This document shows positions 46,295-55,672 of a DNA stretch of 64,000 bases, in pieces. The position numbers and the translations under genes were made by a program. Numbering within the stretch: position 1 is the first letter of the stretch; each line of letters begins with the position of its first letter. The notes below the pieces were generated by a model. It was not told the DNA's origin and ran no database searches. It saw only the letters and a program-made list of their open reading frames with translations. The DNA comes from Roseobacter sinensis (lineage in GTDB: Bacteria > Pseudomonadota > Alphaproteobacteria > Rhodobacterales > Rhodobacteraceae), in contig NZ_JALIEB010000011.1 in assembly GCF_025755255.1 (NCBI RefSeq), forward strand, positions 1-64,000. The letters are read 5' to 3'.

Positions 46295-49274
46295 AGCGCC
46301 CGCACACACCCGGTGCGGCATGGCTGCCCACGTCCGGCAGGATCTTCCAGCAGCGCGCGCATTTCTCACCCTCGGCTCTGGCAAAGACGACCGCCACCCC
46401 CGGCACCTCCGGCAGCGTGAATGCCCCCTCGGGTCCCGCGCCCGCGGCGATGGAAATCTGCGAGGTGATGCAGATGTCCTCGAACGGAAGCGCCTCCAAC
46501 GTCAGGCGCAACGTGTCGTCTGACACATAAACAACCGGGGCCGCCTCCAGCGAGGCGCCGATCACCTTGCCTGTGCGCTCCACCTCCAATGCGGCGGTCA
46601 CGACCCGACGCGCAGCCCGCACCCCGGACCACCTCTCGGCCAGGTCAGGCGCCAGCCAGTCGCGCGGGGTGTCGGGGAAATCCTGCAGGTGCACCGAGCT
46701 GCCCGGCTCGGGGAACCGGTCCAGCCAGACCTCCTCCATCGTGAACACGAGGATCGGCGCAAGCCACGTGCTCAGCCTGTGGAACAGCAGATCGAGCACC
46801 GTGCGCGCAGACCGCCGCGCCAGCGTGTCGCCATCGCAGTAGAGCGCATCCTTGCGGATGTCGAAGTAGAAGGCCGAAAGGTCCAGCGTCGCGAAGGTGA
46901 AGACGGCCTGCCAGACGCCCTGGAAGTCGAACCGCGCATAACGCGCCCGGACCTCCTGATCGAGTTCAGCCAGACGGTGCAGCACCCAGCGCTCCAGCTC
47001 CGGCATCTCGGCCGGTTGCACCCGGTCGGCTTCGGTGAAGTCGCTCAAGGAGCCCAGCATGTAGCGCATGGTGTTGCGCAGGCGGCGGTAGCTGTCGGCC
47101 ACGCCTTTCAGAATCTCATCGCCGATCCGCTGGTCCGCCGTGTAATCCGTCTGCGCCACCCAGAGCCGCAGGACATCGGCGCCGTATTGCTGCACGATCT
47201 TCTCAGGGACAATCGTGTTGCCGATAGATTTCGACATCTTCATGCCCTTGGCATCCAGCGTAAAGCCGTGCGTGACCACGTTGCGATAAGGCGCATGACC
47301 CGTCGTGCCCACCGATTGCAGAAGCGAGGAATGGAACCAGCCGCGGTGCTGGTCGGTGCCCTCCATGTAGACGTCTGCAATGCCGTCCTCGGTACCATCC
47401 GCCCGGTCGCGCAGCGTAAAGGCATGGGTCGAGCCGCTATCGAACCACACATCGAGGATGTCCATCACCTGATCGTAGTCGTCAGGGTTGACCACATTGC
47501 CGAGGAAGCGCTCCTTCGCGCCCTCCTCATACCAGGCGTCAGCCCCTTCAGCCTCGAAGGCCTCCACGATCCGTGCGTTGACCTCTTCGTTGCGCAGCAG
47601 GAAATCGTCATCCGTCGGCAGCGCACCCTTCTTCGTAAAGCAGGTGAGCGGCACCCCCCAGGCGCGCTGACGGCTCAGCACCCAATCGGGCCGCGCCTGC
47701 ATCATCGAATAGAGCCGGTTGCGGCCTGACTTCGGCGTCCAGTTCACCTTGTCGATCTCGCTCAGTGCCCGCTCACGGATGGTGAAGCGATCCGCGCCCA
47801 CGGCCATCTCCTTGTCGATGGCCGCGAACCACTGCGGCGTGTTGCGGTAGATGACCGGCGCCTTGGAGCGCCAGGAATGGGGGTAGCTGTGCTTGATCTT
47901 GCCGCGTGCGAGCAGCCCGCCGACCTCAGCGAGCTTGTTGATCACCGCCGCATTGGCATCGCCCTCCTTGCCCTTTCGGTTCAGGATGTAGGTGCCGCCG
48001 AAGAACGGCAGATCCTCGCGGAACATGCCCTCATCGGTCACATTGTAGGTGATGACCTCCTGCAGCATATTGAGATCACGGTAGAGCTCGTACTCCTCCA
48101 TCCCGTGACTGGGCGCGCAATGCACGAACCCGGTGCCTTCCGTATCTGTCACGAACTCCGCCGCGCGGAAGTCCCGCAGGTCGTCCCATTCGCCCTCGGC
48201 CCCGTCTTGCCCGCTCAGCGGGTGGCTCAGGCGCAGGCCCTCGAACTCCGCCGTGTCCACATCGCGCAGACGGCGGTACATGGTCTCATCCAGCCGCGCC
48301 CGGCCCAAGACATCCGCCGCCATGTTGTCGGCCAGCAGATACCGGTCGCCGATCCGCGCCCAGCAGTCCTCGGGCCGTCCGGTGATCTCGTAGAGCCCGT
48401 AGGAGATGTCGGACCCATAGACCACCGCCTTGTTCGACGGCATGGTCCAGGGCGTCGTCGTCCAGATCACGACATAGGCGTTCATCAACTCGCGCCGCCG
48501 CATCTCAGCCTCGGTCAGCGTGGACAGGTCGGGCACCACAGTGGGATCGTCGCCCGTCTCGACCCGGAATTTCACCCAGATGGTGAAGCTTTCCTTGTCG
48601 TGATACTCCACTTCCGCCTCGGCCAGAGCGGTCTGCTCCACCGGCGACCACATCACCGGCTTGGAGCCTTGATAGAGCGTGCCGTTCATGAGGAATTTCA
48701 TGAACTCCTCGGCGATCACGCGCTCGGCGTGGAAATCCATGGTGAGATAAGGCTCACCCCAATTGCCCGTCACGCCGAGCCGCTTGAACTCTTCGCGCTG
48801 CACACCCACCCAGTGGTCCGCGAATTTGCGGCACTCGGCGCGGAAGGCATTGATCGGTACCTCGTCCTTGTTCTTGCCGTCCTTGCGGTACTGCTCCTCG
48901 ATCTTCCACTCGATGGGCAGCCCGTGACAGTCCCAGCCCGGCACGTACCGGCTGTCGAACCCCATCATCTGGTGGCTGCGCACAATGATGTCCTTGATCG
49001 TCTTGTTCAGCGCATGGCCGATGTGCAGGTTGCCGTTGGCGTAAGGGGGTCCGTCATGCAGCACGAAGCTCTCGCGGACTGGCTTTCCATCTTCGCCCGT
49101 CCGGGCGAGGGCCTTCTCGCGCAGCCGGTCATAGACCCCGATCTCCTCCCAACGCTTCAGCCACTCGGGCTCGCGCTTGGGCAAACCAGCCCGCATCGGG
49201 AAGTCCGTCTTCGGGAGGTTCAGCGTAGATTTATAGTCGTGTTTTTCGGCGGTTTCGGTGGTGTCGGCGCACAT
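46275..49274 (-). CDS. ileS: Isoleucyl-tRNA synthetase
   Basis: A 999-aa class I synthetase charging tRNA-Ile. HIGH motif in [21 protein letters not shown] (near 76-90), the CP1 editing domain in the middle, KMSKS in [12 protein letters not shown] near 678, anticodon-binding domain, and a C-terminal zinc finger with [11 protein letters not shown]...CGRCDS. Full length. The last codons overlap the DUF3253 gene. Confidence 0.97.
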   Translation of the reverse strand: MCADTTETAEKHDYKSTLNLPKTDFPMRAGLPKREPEWLKRWEEIGVYDRLREKALARTGEDGKPVRESFVLHDGPPYANGNLHIGHALNKTIKDIIVRSHQMMGFDSRYVPGWDCHGLPIEWKIEEQYRKDGKNKDEVPINAFRAECRKFADHWVGVQREEFKRLGVTGNWGEPYLTMDFHAERVIAEEFMKFLMNGTLYQGSKPVMWSPVEQTALAEAEVEYHDKESFTIWVKFRVETGDDPTVVPDLSTLTEAEMRRRELMNAYVVIWTTTPWTMPSNKAVVYGSDISYGLYEITGRPEDCWARIGDRYLLADNMAADVLGRARLDETMYRRLRDVDTAEFEGLRLSHPLSGQDGAEGEWDDLRDFRAAEFVTDTEGTGFVHCAPSHGMEEYELYRDLNMLQEVITYNVTDEGMFREDLPFFGGTYILNRKGKEGDANAAVINKLAEVGGLLARGKIKHSYPHSWRSKAPVIYRNTPQWFAAIDKEMAVGADRFTIRERALSEIDKVNWTPKSGRNRLYSMMQARPDWVLSRQRAWGVPLTCFTKKGALPTDDDFLLRNEEVNARIVEAFEAEGADAWYEEGAKERFLGNVVNPDDYDQVMDILDVWFDSGSTHAFTLRDRADGTEDGIADVYMEGTDQHRGWFHSSLLQSVGTTGHAPYRNVVTHGFTLDAKGMKMSKSIGNTIVPEKIVQQYGADVLRLWVAQTDYTADQRIGDEILKGVADSYRRLRNTMRYMLGSLSDFTEADRVQPAEMPELERWVLHRLAELDQEVRARYARFDFQGVWQAVFTFATLDLSAFYFDIRKDALYCDGDTLARRSARTVLDLLFHRLSTWLAPILVFTMEEVWLDRFPEPGSSVHLQDFPDTPRDWLAPDLAERWSGVRAARRVVTAALEVERTGKVIGASLEAAPVVYVSDDTLRLTLEALPFEDICITSQISIAAGAGPEGAFTLPEVPGVAVVFARAEGEKCARCWKILPDVGSHAAPGVCGRCDSAVA

Positions 49275-49676
49275 TGCGGGCGTCCTTCGAATGTCGTGTC
49301 AAATATCGGAAAAGCGGTCGGTGCGAGCGGCTCAAACACCTTGGCCCGGCGTCTCATGATCTCAGAGCGCCGGGGATATAATTCGGATGATGATCAGGCA
49401 GAAATGATCCATGAGGCGCCTTATACGCAGCGAGTTCTGCTCCGACAAGTCCCGTCCCGCCGATTGCGGGCGCCACGGAAGGGCCACAGCTTCGCACCCC
49501 CCGTCTATCGGCCGTCCTGCTCCACGGACCCGCCGGAGCATGGCCTCCTTCACCCGTCCCAAAATACTCCGGGGGGTGAGGCCCGGTCCGCGTCAGCGGC
49601 AAACTGTCCAGCGGACAGTTTGAGGGCCGAACGGGGCGGAGCCCCAAATTGCTCAGCACCGGGGGCAGCCCTCTAC
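49275..49676. other. 400-nt spacer upstream of ileS with repeat elements
   Basis: No convincing gene. It holds the ileS upstream region on the minus strand and two repeat elements: 49549-49569, identical over 21 nt to 32811-32831, and the perfect hairpin CAAACTGTCC-agc-GGACAGTTTG at 49600-49622. A GC-rich palindrome (GGGGC...GCCCC) follows. A plus-strand ORF of about 100 codons exists here but has no family features. Confidence 0.5.
49549..49622. repeat. Two dispersed intergenic motifs
   Basis: 49549-49569 is TTCACCCGTCCCAAAATACTC, also found exactly at 32811-32831; read on the minus strand (GAGTATTTTGGGACGGGTGAA) it ends in a GGGTGAA that acts as ribosome-binding site at the second locus. 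49600-49622 is a 10-bp perfect hairpin with a 3-nt loop. Confidence 0.6.
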
Positions 49677-51293
49677 TCACGCATTCACATGCGCCCAGAC
49701 CTCGGACATCACAACCGATCCCTCGCCCACAGCAGAGGCCACGCGTTTGACCGATCCCGCACGCACGTCACCGACAGCAAAGACGCCGGGACATGAGGTT
49801 TCATATTGCGAGCGCCCGCCCGCCTCTGCGCCCGTCAGCACGAACCCCTTGTCGTCGAGCTTGATCAGCCCCGACAGCCACTCCGTGTTGGGCGCAGCCC
49901 CCACCATGACGAACAGCGCCGAGGTCTTGAGCTCCCAATCCTGCCCCGAGGTCCGATCGCGGATGGTGATGCGCTCCAGCGCCTCCTCCCCATGCAGCGC
50001 CCTGACCTCAGTGCAGATGTGCACGGTGATGCGCGGATGGGTCGTGAGCCGCTGCAGAAGATAGTCCGACATCGACGCCGCGAGGCTCTCGCCGCGGACC
50101 AGCACATGCACATGTTTGGTCGTGCGCGCCAGATACATCGCCGCCTGCCCCGCCGAATTGCCGCCGCCAATCACCGCGACCTCGGCATCACGGCACCAGC
50201 GCGCCTCGACCTCCGTCGCCGCGTAATACACCCCCGCGCCCTCCAGCCGCTCCAGCCCCTCGAGCGGCAGCTTGCGGTACTGCACGCCGGTGGCCACGAT
50301 CAACGCCTTGGCACTGACCTCCTGCCCGTCGTCGAGCGTCGCGTGGAACCACTTCTCATCGCACTGCCGCAGGGTCGCGGCGCGGCGCGGCACAGAAAAC
50401 TTGGTGCCGAACTTCATCGCCTGCACCTCGCCGCGCCCGACCAGATCGCCCCCCGAAATGCCCGTCGGGAAACCCATGTAATTCTCGATCCGGCTCGAGG
50501 TGCCCGCCTGCCCGCCCACGGCCATATCCTCCAGCACCAGCGCCTTGAGCCCCTCGGCGCCGGCATAGACACCCGCCGCCACACCCGCAGGCCCGCCCCC
50601 CACGATCAGCACGTCGAAGCTCTCCACGCCATCGACCGCCATATGCAGCCCCAGCGCCTGTGCCACCCCGCGTGGCGTCGGCGGGTCGATCTTGCGCTCG
50701 CGGCCAAAGATCACGCCGGGATGCGCTTGGGCAATACCGCATTGCTCGGCCAGCGCCATCGCCTCCGGCGAGGTCACCTCGATCTCGCGATAGGGGATGC
50801 GGTTGCGTGCGGCAAAGCTCGCTACATGACGGATGTCGCGGCTGATTTCCGAGCCGATCAGCGTGAGCGCCGAATCCGATTGCTCTACTGCCCGTCGCCG
50901 CCGCGCGGCCATGACCGTCACGATGATATCGCTCATCTCGGGCATGTCCGACATCATCTGCAGCATGTCCGCGCGCGGCACGCAGAGCATGGTGCTGTCG
51001 ACGACGGCTCGCGCACCTGCAAGCGATACACCGCCCGAGAGAAACTGCAGATCGCCGAAGAACTGCCCCGGCCCCAGCGTGGCCGCCCCGAGTCGCTGCA
51101 TATTCGACGGATTCACCGCCTCGACCTCACCCTCGATCACATAGTGGAACTCGTCCGAGGCGCCGCCCGGCTCCTGCACGAATTCACCTGCCTTGAATTT
51201 CGAAATCACGCCCTTGCGCCGCATCGCAGCCACATGCTCGGGCTCAAGCGGCCTGCGCACCATTGTCGCCAGATCGGCGGCAAAACTCTCCAT
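49677..51293 (-). CDS. cNMP-binding-domain thioredoxin-reductase-like flavoprotein
   Basis: A 538-aa three-part protein: a cyclic-nucleotide-binding domain (about 15-130, with FHYVIEGEVEAV), a thioredoxin-like segment without an active-site CxxC (about 140-215), and a two-dinucleotide-binding flavoprotein module (GGGPAG at 232-237, VAVIGGGNSAGQAA near 374-386, PGVFAVGDVRAGSVKRVA at the end). In thioredoxin reductase a CxxC lies just before the second nucleotide-binding motif; here only Cys368 is near that place (RWCRDAEVAVIGGG). Redox transfer by a dithiol is therefore not expected. ATG 51293 has AGGAG 8 nt upstream. It may be a redox or cyclic-nucleotide-controlled oxidoreductase. Confidence 0.87.
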   Translation of the reverse strand: MESFAADLATMVRRPLEPEHVAAMRRKGVISKFKAGEFVQEPGGASDEFHYVIEGEVEAVNPSNMQRLGAATLGPGQFFGDLQFLSGGVSLAGARAVVDSTMLCVPRADMLQMMSDMPEMSDIIVTVMAARRRRAVEQSDSALTLIGSEISRDIRHVASFAARNRIPYREIEVTSPEAMALAEQCGIAQAHPGVIFGRERKIDPPTPRGVAQALGLHMAVDGVESFDVLIVGGGPAGVAAGVYAGAEGLKALVLEDMAVGGQAGTSSRIENYMGFPTGISGGDLVGRGEVQAMKFGTKFSVPRRAATLRQCDEKWFHATLDDGQEVSAKALIVATGVQYRKLPLEGLERLEGAGVYYAATEVEARWCRDAEVAVIGGGNSAGQAAMYLARTTKHVHVLVRGESLAASMSDYLLQRLTTHPRITVHICTEVRALHGEEALERITIRDRTSGQDWELKTSALFVMVGAAPNTEWLSGLIKLDDKGFVLTGAEAGGRSQYETSCPGVFAVGDVRAGSVKRVASAVGEGSVVMSEVWAHVNA

Positions 51294-51335
51294 CACTCCC
51301 GCTCCTATGAGGCCCGCGGGCCCACGCCGCAGGGA

Positions 51336-52340
51336 TCAGGTCTTGGACGCCCGGAAAAGGCCGCCCAGGCTCTGCTTTATGATATTGCGTATTTTCGGCT
51401 TTTTTCCAGATGCGAAGGGCAGCGGTCGGCAAACTTCCATCGCCGCGACGCCGACCCGCGCCGTCAGCGCGCCATTGACCAGCCCTTCGCCGAAGCGACG
51501 GGACAGTTTGCCGAGGATCGAGCCGCCCAGAACCGGCTCCAGCAGATCATCGCCGACCGCCACGGCGCCCGTGGCAACCAGGTGCGCCATCACGGCGCGG
51601 GTCAGCCGCCAGCCGCCCAGAAAGCCCGAGCGCCCGCCGTAAACCTCGGCGATGCGGCGGATCATGCGCAGGTTGGCCGCGAGGGCCGCCGCCACATCCG
51701 CCAGCGCCAGCGGCACCAGCGTGGTGACAGTCGCCACCTGCCGGGCCGCCGCTTCGACTTCGCGCTGCGCGGCGTGATCGAGCGGGCCCAGCAGCTCGCG
51801 GTCCGCCAGGATCAGCAAGCTCGCCGCATCCATCTGGTCGCCGCGCAGCTCGGCCAGCCGGTCGCGGCCCCAGCGCGTATCCTCGCGCCCCTTGTAGAGC
51901 GCCAGCAACCGGTCGGTCACGGCGCGGGCGCCCTGCAAATCGTCATCAGCCAGCGCGGTATCGGCCGCGCGGCGTAACCCATCGAGCCGCCCCAACCGAC
52001 CAAGGGCTGCCACCTCGCGCAGGATCACCACGGCCAGAACAAGCAAAAAGGCAGCGGTCAAGCCGGCCATGGCCCAGCCCAGCAGCGGGTTCTGCGTCAC
52101 GAGAGTGGATAGAAACCCCCAGGCCTTGATCGAAACCACCGCGCCAACCAACGCCAGCCCCAGCGACCAGACCCAACGCACCAGCCGCGACGGTTTGTGC
52201 GCGGCGATCCCTGCCGCGGCGTGCATTGCCTGCCCCTGCGGCAGCGGCATGTCGTCGTCGGGCACGGGAGGCGCCTCGGCCACCGGGACTTTCGGCGCCT
52301 CGCCCTCGTCGATTTCAATGAGAACCGGCCCCCGCGCCAT
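51336..52340 (-). CDS. YcjF/TIGR01620-type membrane protein
   Basis: A 334-aa protein with two adjacent membrane helices near 60-110 (WVWSLGLALVGAVVSIKAWGF, AMAGLTAAFLLVLAVVIL), an acidic Pro-rich N-terminus and a C-terminal DUF697-like segment (DVAAALAANLRMIRRIAEVYGGRSG). It is the usual partner of YcjX. ATG 52340 overlaps the TGA of the GNAT gene (TGATG). Confidence 0.85.
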   Translation of the reverse strand: MARGPVLIEIDEGEAPKVPVAEAPPVPDDDMPLPQGQAMHAAAGIAAHKPSRLVRWVWSLGLALVGAVVSIKAWGFLSTLVTQNPLLGWAMAGLTAAFLLVLAVVILREVAALGRLGRLDGLRRAADTALADDDLQGARAVTDRLLALYKGREDTRWGRDRLAELRGDQMDAASLLILADRELLGPLDHAAQREVEAAARQVATVTTLVPLALADVAAALAANLRMIRRIAEVYGGRSGFLGGWRLTRAVMAHLVATGAVAVGDDLLEPVLGGSILGKLSRRFGEGLVNGALTARVGVAAMEVCRPLPFASGKKPKIRNIIKQSLGGLFRASKT

Positions 52341-52789
52341 CAGGAGGCGCCCTTGATCCATTCGAACCGGATGTCGGGCAGGCCCGCGTCGTTTTCGCTG
52401 CCGTCGGTGCGCGCGGTCTCAATGAACCCGCGCAACCCGTAGAACCGCGTGGCCGAAGAATTCGCCTGATAGCTCCAGAGCGTCAGCCGGTCGGTCTCGC
52501 CCTTGGCGTCTTCCAGCAGCGCCGTGCCCACCCCGCAGTCCTGCGCCTCGGGCAGCACGTAGAGCGCATGCACCTCCTCTTCCCAGCGCGCGATGAACCC
52601 CACAACCTTGCCGTCTTTCTTGGCCACGCGCACCCAGCCCGCCTCGATCATGTCACCGGCGTACATGATCTCTTCCGCAGCGGAATGCAGCCGCGGAAGC
52701 CAGGGCATGGCATCGTTCGACACCGATAGTATATGCCCCACGGCACCTGCATCGAGCGTCCGGGCCGGAGCGATGATAATCTCACTCAT
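52340..52789 (-). CDS. GNAT-family N-acetyltransferase
   Basis: A 149-aa GNAT protein: VGFIARWEEEVHALYVLPEAQDCGVGTALLEDAK holds the acetyl-CoA-binding V/I-x-x-x-x-R/Q-G-x-G/A type loop (here CGVGTALL), followed by WSYQANSSATRFYGLRGFIE, the N-x-x-A-x-x-F-Y-x-x-x-G-F pattern. It sits inside the ycjX-ycjF pair, overlapping both (ATGA and TGATG). Confidence 0.9.
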   Translation of the reverse strand: MSEIIIAPARTLDAGAVGHILSVSNDAMPWLPRLHSAAEEIMYAGDMIEAGWVRVAKKDGKVVGFIARWEEEVHALYVLPEAQDCGVGTALLEDAKGETDRLTLWSYQANSSATRFYGLRGFIETARTDGSENDAGLPDIRFEWIKGAS

Positions 52790-54201
52790 AGCCTATCCCC
52801 TAAAAGGAATTGGGCCGCCTTATCAAGCCGGATATGGGGCGGGCCGTCACCGGGGCGCAAAGTAAGCGGCGAGGGTGCGAAATTCATCACACGGTAGTCC
52901 TGGTCAAGCCAGCTGTCCGCACCCGCCTTCGCGGGTGCCAGCAGATGCGCGGGGTCCTCCGGCAGCGCACCGGGATAGAAGGCGGCCTGTTTGCCGGTGT
53001 CCAGCAAGGTGCCCCGGACCACGTCGAGCTCCTGTCCGTCATGGCGCATCGTTTCTTCGGTGGTGGCACGCAGCGCCGCGATCGCCATGGCAGAGCTCTC
53101 GGCACCTGCAAACCGCGCCCGGTCGGCGGCCGCACGCAGCAGCGCCTCCATAACGGCAGTCAGACGCCCGTGCTGGCGGTGGTGCAGGTGGTCCGCCTTC
53201 GTGGCCGCAAAGAGGATCTTTTCCACCCGTTTGCCCTGAAACAGTTGGGTCAGAAAGGCGTTCTGCCCGGGCCGGAAGGCACCGAGGATATCGGCCATCG
53301 CGCCGCGCATGTCCTCCACCGCCCGCGGCCCCTGATGGATGGCCCCCAGCGCATCCACCAGCACCACTTGCCGGTCGATCCGCGCGAAATGGTCGCGAAA
53401 GAAGGGCCGCACCACCTCGCGCTTGTAGGCGTCGAAGCGCCGCGCCATCTCGCGGATCAGCGAGCGGCGCGGCCCCGGCGTCTCACCCGGCAGCGGCGCG
53501 AAGGTCAGCACCGGCGAGCCCGCCAGATCCCCCGGCAGCAGGAAGCGCCCGGGCGTGCAGTCATAGTACCCGCTCGCCCGTGCGGTCTGCAGATAGCCGG
53601 TGAAGGCACCGGCCAGCGCCTTCGCGGTCGGTTCGTCGAGCACCGCCGCAGGGTCGACGGTGTCCACCCGCGCGCGGAACTCTTCCGCTTCCGGCCGGCC
53701 CGCGAGTCGCGCCAGCACCTCCGCCGACCAAGTGGCATAGTCCTTGTCGAGCAGCGCGAGATCGAGCAGCCACTCACCGGGATAATCCACGATGTCAATA
53801 TGGATCGTCCGCGGCCCTTGCAGCCCGGCGAGCAGCCCCGCCCGCCGGACCCGCAGCGACAGCCGCAACTCCGAAACCGCGCGCGTGCTCTCTGGCCAGA
53901 CCGGGTCTCGCGCGGTCAGCTGGCTCAGGTGGGTCTCGAAATCAAAGCGCGGCAGGGTGTCGTCGGGTTGCGGTTGCAGGAACGCCGCCTCGATCCGGCC
54001 CTCGGCGGCAGCCACCAGATGCGGCATGCGCCCGCGGTCGAGCAGATTGGCGACAAGCGAGGTGATGAACACCGTCTTGCCCGAGCGCGCAAGCCCCGTG
54101 ACACCAAGGCGGATGACCGGCTCGAACAAGGTCTCGGTCACGGTGTCCTGCACGGTTTCGATCTGGCGCAGCACCGTGTCGGCGAGTGATGTCAGTCCCA
54201 A
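52786..54201 (-). CDS. ycjX: YcjX-family P-loop NTPase (DUF463)
   Basis: A 471-aa P-loop protein. Walker [25 protein letters not shown] is the YcjX signature, and [19 protein letters not shown] and [19 protein letters not shown] are other family blocks. YcjX is stress-linked with unknown function; structural work suggests a GTPase/ATPase fold. The start is a TTG at 54201 giving [19 protein letters not shown], in line with homologues; it is 117 nt from the divergent truA start. Confidence 0.88.
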   Translation of the reverse strand: MGLTSLADTVLRQIETVQDTVTETLFEPVIRLGVTGLARSGKTVFITSLVANLLDRGRMPHLVAAAEGRIEAAFLQPQPDDTLPRFDFETHLSQLTARDPVWPESTRAVSELRLSLRVRRAGLLAGLQGPRTIHIDIVDYPGEWLLDLALLDKDYATWSAEVLARLAGRPEAEEFRARVDTVDPAAVLDEPTAKALAGAFTGYLQTARASGYYDCTPGRFLLPGDLAGSPVLTFAPLPGETPGPRRSLIREMARRFDAYKREVVRPFFRDHFARIDRQVVLVDALGAIHQGPRAVEDMRGAMADILGAFRPGQNAFLTQLFQGKRVEKILFAATKADHLHHRQHGRLTAVMEALLRAAADRARFAGAESSAMAIAALRATTEETMRHDGQELDVVRGTLLDTGKQAAFYPGALPEDPAHLLAPAKAGADSWLDQDYRVMNFAPSPLTLRPGDGPPHIRLDKAAQFLLGDRL

Positions 54202-54317
54202 TGCCCGGCTGTCCCTGCAATTCTCGTGTCTCGCGCTACATAGGCCCTGGCGCGCGAAGGCACCAGAGGGCGCAAAGCCATTTGACGGCTGCGGTGCTGC
54301 ACGCTAGGGGCAGCCAT

Positions 54318-55085
54318 ATGCCGCGCTATGCCTTGAAAGTCGAATACCACGGAGGGCCCTTCGCCGGATGGCAGAGGCAGGCGGACCAGCCGTCGGTGCA
54401 GGAGGCCATCGAGACCGCTTTGGCCAAGCTGGAACCCGGCCCGCACACCATTGCGGCAGCCGGCCGAACAGACGCAGGCGTGCATGCGCTGGGGCAAGTG
54501 GCCCACTGCGACATGGTGGCGGAGTGGGATGCGTTTCGCCTGTCGGAAGCGCTGAACCATCACCTCAAGCCTGCACCGGTCGCCATTGTCGCCTGCGCCT
54601 CTGTGCCGGAGGATTGGCACGCCCGGTTCTCGGCGATGCAGCGGCGCTATCTCTTCCGCATCCTGATGCGCCGGGCGCCGGCCACCCACCAGGCCGGTCT
54701 GGTCTGGCAGGTGAAGCACGACCTCGATGTGGCGGCGATGCAGGCCGGTGCCGCGCATCTGATCGGGCGGCATGATTTCACCACCTTCCGCGCGTCGATC
54801 TGCCAATCCGACAGCCCGGTGAAGACGCTCGACCGGCTGGATGTAACGCGGGTCGAGACGCCGCATGGGCCGGAAGCGCAGTTCGACGTGCGGGCGCGGT
54901 CCTTCCTGCACAATCAGGTCCGCAGCTTCATCGGCACGCTGGAGCGCGTAGGTGCGGGATCCTGGGCGCCAGATCAGGTGGCCGAGGCGCTCGCGGCGCG
55001 CGATCGCGCGGCCTGCGGCCCGGTCTGCCCGCCTCAGGGGCTCTACCTTGCGGAGGTGTGCTATCCGCAGGACCCGTTTGCGTGA
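54318..55085 (+). CDS. truA: tRNA pseudouridine(38-40) synthase TruA
   Basis: A 255-aa pseudouridine synthase with the catalytic Asp in [18 protein letters not shown] and the end motif [21 protein letters not shown]. It modifies the anticodon stem of many tRNAs. The ATG follows GGGGCAGCCAT. It is divergent from ycjX and ends 5 nt before the second palindromic repeat. Confidence 0.95.
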   Translation: MPRYALKVEYHGGPFAGWQRQADQPSVQEAIETALAKLEPGPHTIAAAGRTDAGVHALGQVAHCDMVAEWDAFRLSEALNHHLKPAPVAIVACASVPEDWHARFSAMQRRYLFRILMRRAPATHQAGLVWQVKHDLDVAAMQAGAAHLIGRHDFTTFRASICQSDSPVKTLDRLDVTRVETPHGPEAQFDVRARSFLHNQVRSFIGTLERVGAGSWAPDQVAEALAARDRAACGPVCPPQGLYLAEVCYPQDPFA

Positions 55086-55090
55086 CCAAA

Positions 55091-55165
55091 GGTGGCCTGA
55101 AAGCCCACCTTACCTGCCTGTCCCGCCCGTCCGTGCTGGCAGGTGGGGTGGGCTTTCAGGCCGCC
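55091..55165. repeat. Dispersed palindromic element, copy 2
   Basis: A 75-nt hairpin with the same arms as copy 1 at 45344: GGTGGCCTGAAAGCCCACC (55091-55109) + ACCTGCC (55112-55118), then GGCAGGT (55138-55144) + the complementary arm (55147-55165) with one change that keeps a G-U pair in RNA. The loop sequence differs strongly from copy 1 whereas the stem is kept. Confidence 0.9.
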
Positions 55166-55174
55166 CTGACCCGC

Positions 55175-55672
55175 TCAGTCATTGTCGCTGACGCCTGCTC
55201 CGGCCCCACCAGCACGGGACGCATCGCTTTCCGGCACGAAGGTCCGCGCCGCGAGCGTTGTCATGTGTTGCAGCAGCGGCGCGCAGCCTGCAATTCGACG
55301 AAGCGGAGCGCTTTGCCCAGATCGTTCGGTGAACTGCACCTTCAGGCGGTCCGGCTCTAGGACCTCGACCCGGCAGTCATAGGGCAACGTCTCCAGGTAA
55401 CTGCGCGCCAAATCGGCATCACCCGTCCAACCAAACGCAGCGCCTCTGCCCTCATGCGCGGCGGGCAACACCTCTTGCAGGACCAGCGGCAGCGCCATGA
55501 CCGGACCGTCGGGCAAGTCTTCCAGCGCTTCGGCCAGGGCCTCTGCCCCGCGTCCCTGCCCCAGGTGCAGCGCAGCTGCCGCGCCGAAAAGTGCCGCCTG
55601 CCCCGGCGGTGCGCCTGCGCCCCGGGCGGCCTTACCGGCAAGGGCCTGCACCTCCGCCCGGGACCAGCTCAT
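55175..55672 (-). CDS. DUF3726 family protein
   Basis: A 165-aa protein beginning MSWSRAEVQALAGKAARGAGAP, the DUF3726 N-terminal pattern as I know it. It has no membrane helix and no recognised catalytic motif; two Cys and the sequence LEPDRLKVQFTERS lie in the second half. It is the last of three genes, its ATG overlapping the stop of the 550-aa protein (ATGA). Confidence 0.7.
   Translation of the reverse strand: MSWSRAEVQALAGKAARGAGAPPGQAALFGAAAALHLGQGRGAEALAEALEDLPDGPVMALPLVLQEVLPAAHEGRGAAFGWTGDADLARSYLETLPYDCRVEVLEPDRLKVQFTERSGQSAPLRRIAGCAPLLQHMTTLAARTFVPESDASRAGGAGAGVSDND

Noticed and set aside
49354-49680. Open frames in the ileS upstream spacer
   Set aside because: They cover dispersed intergenic repeats and hairpins, have no RBS and show no protein features.
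47877-49796. A 639-codon plus-strand frame opposite ileS
   Set aside because: It is antisense to ileS for most of its length and continues across the repeat-bearing spacer; composition is that of a shadow frame.
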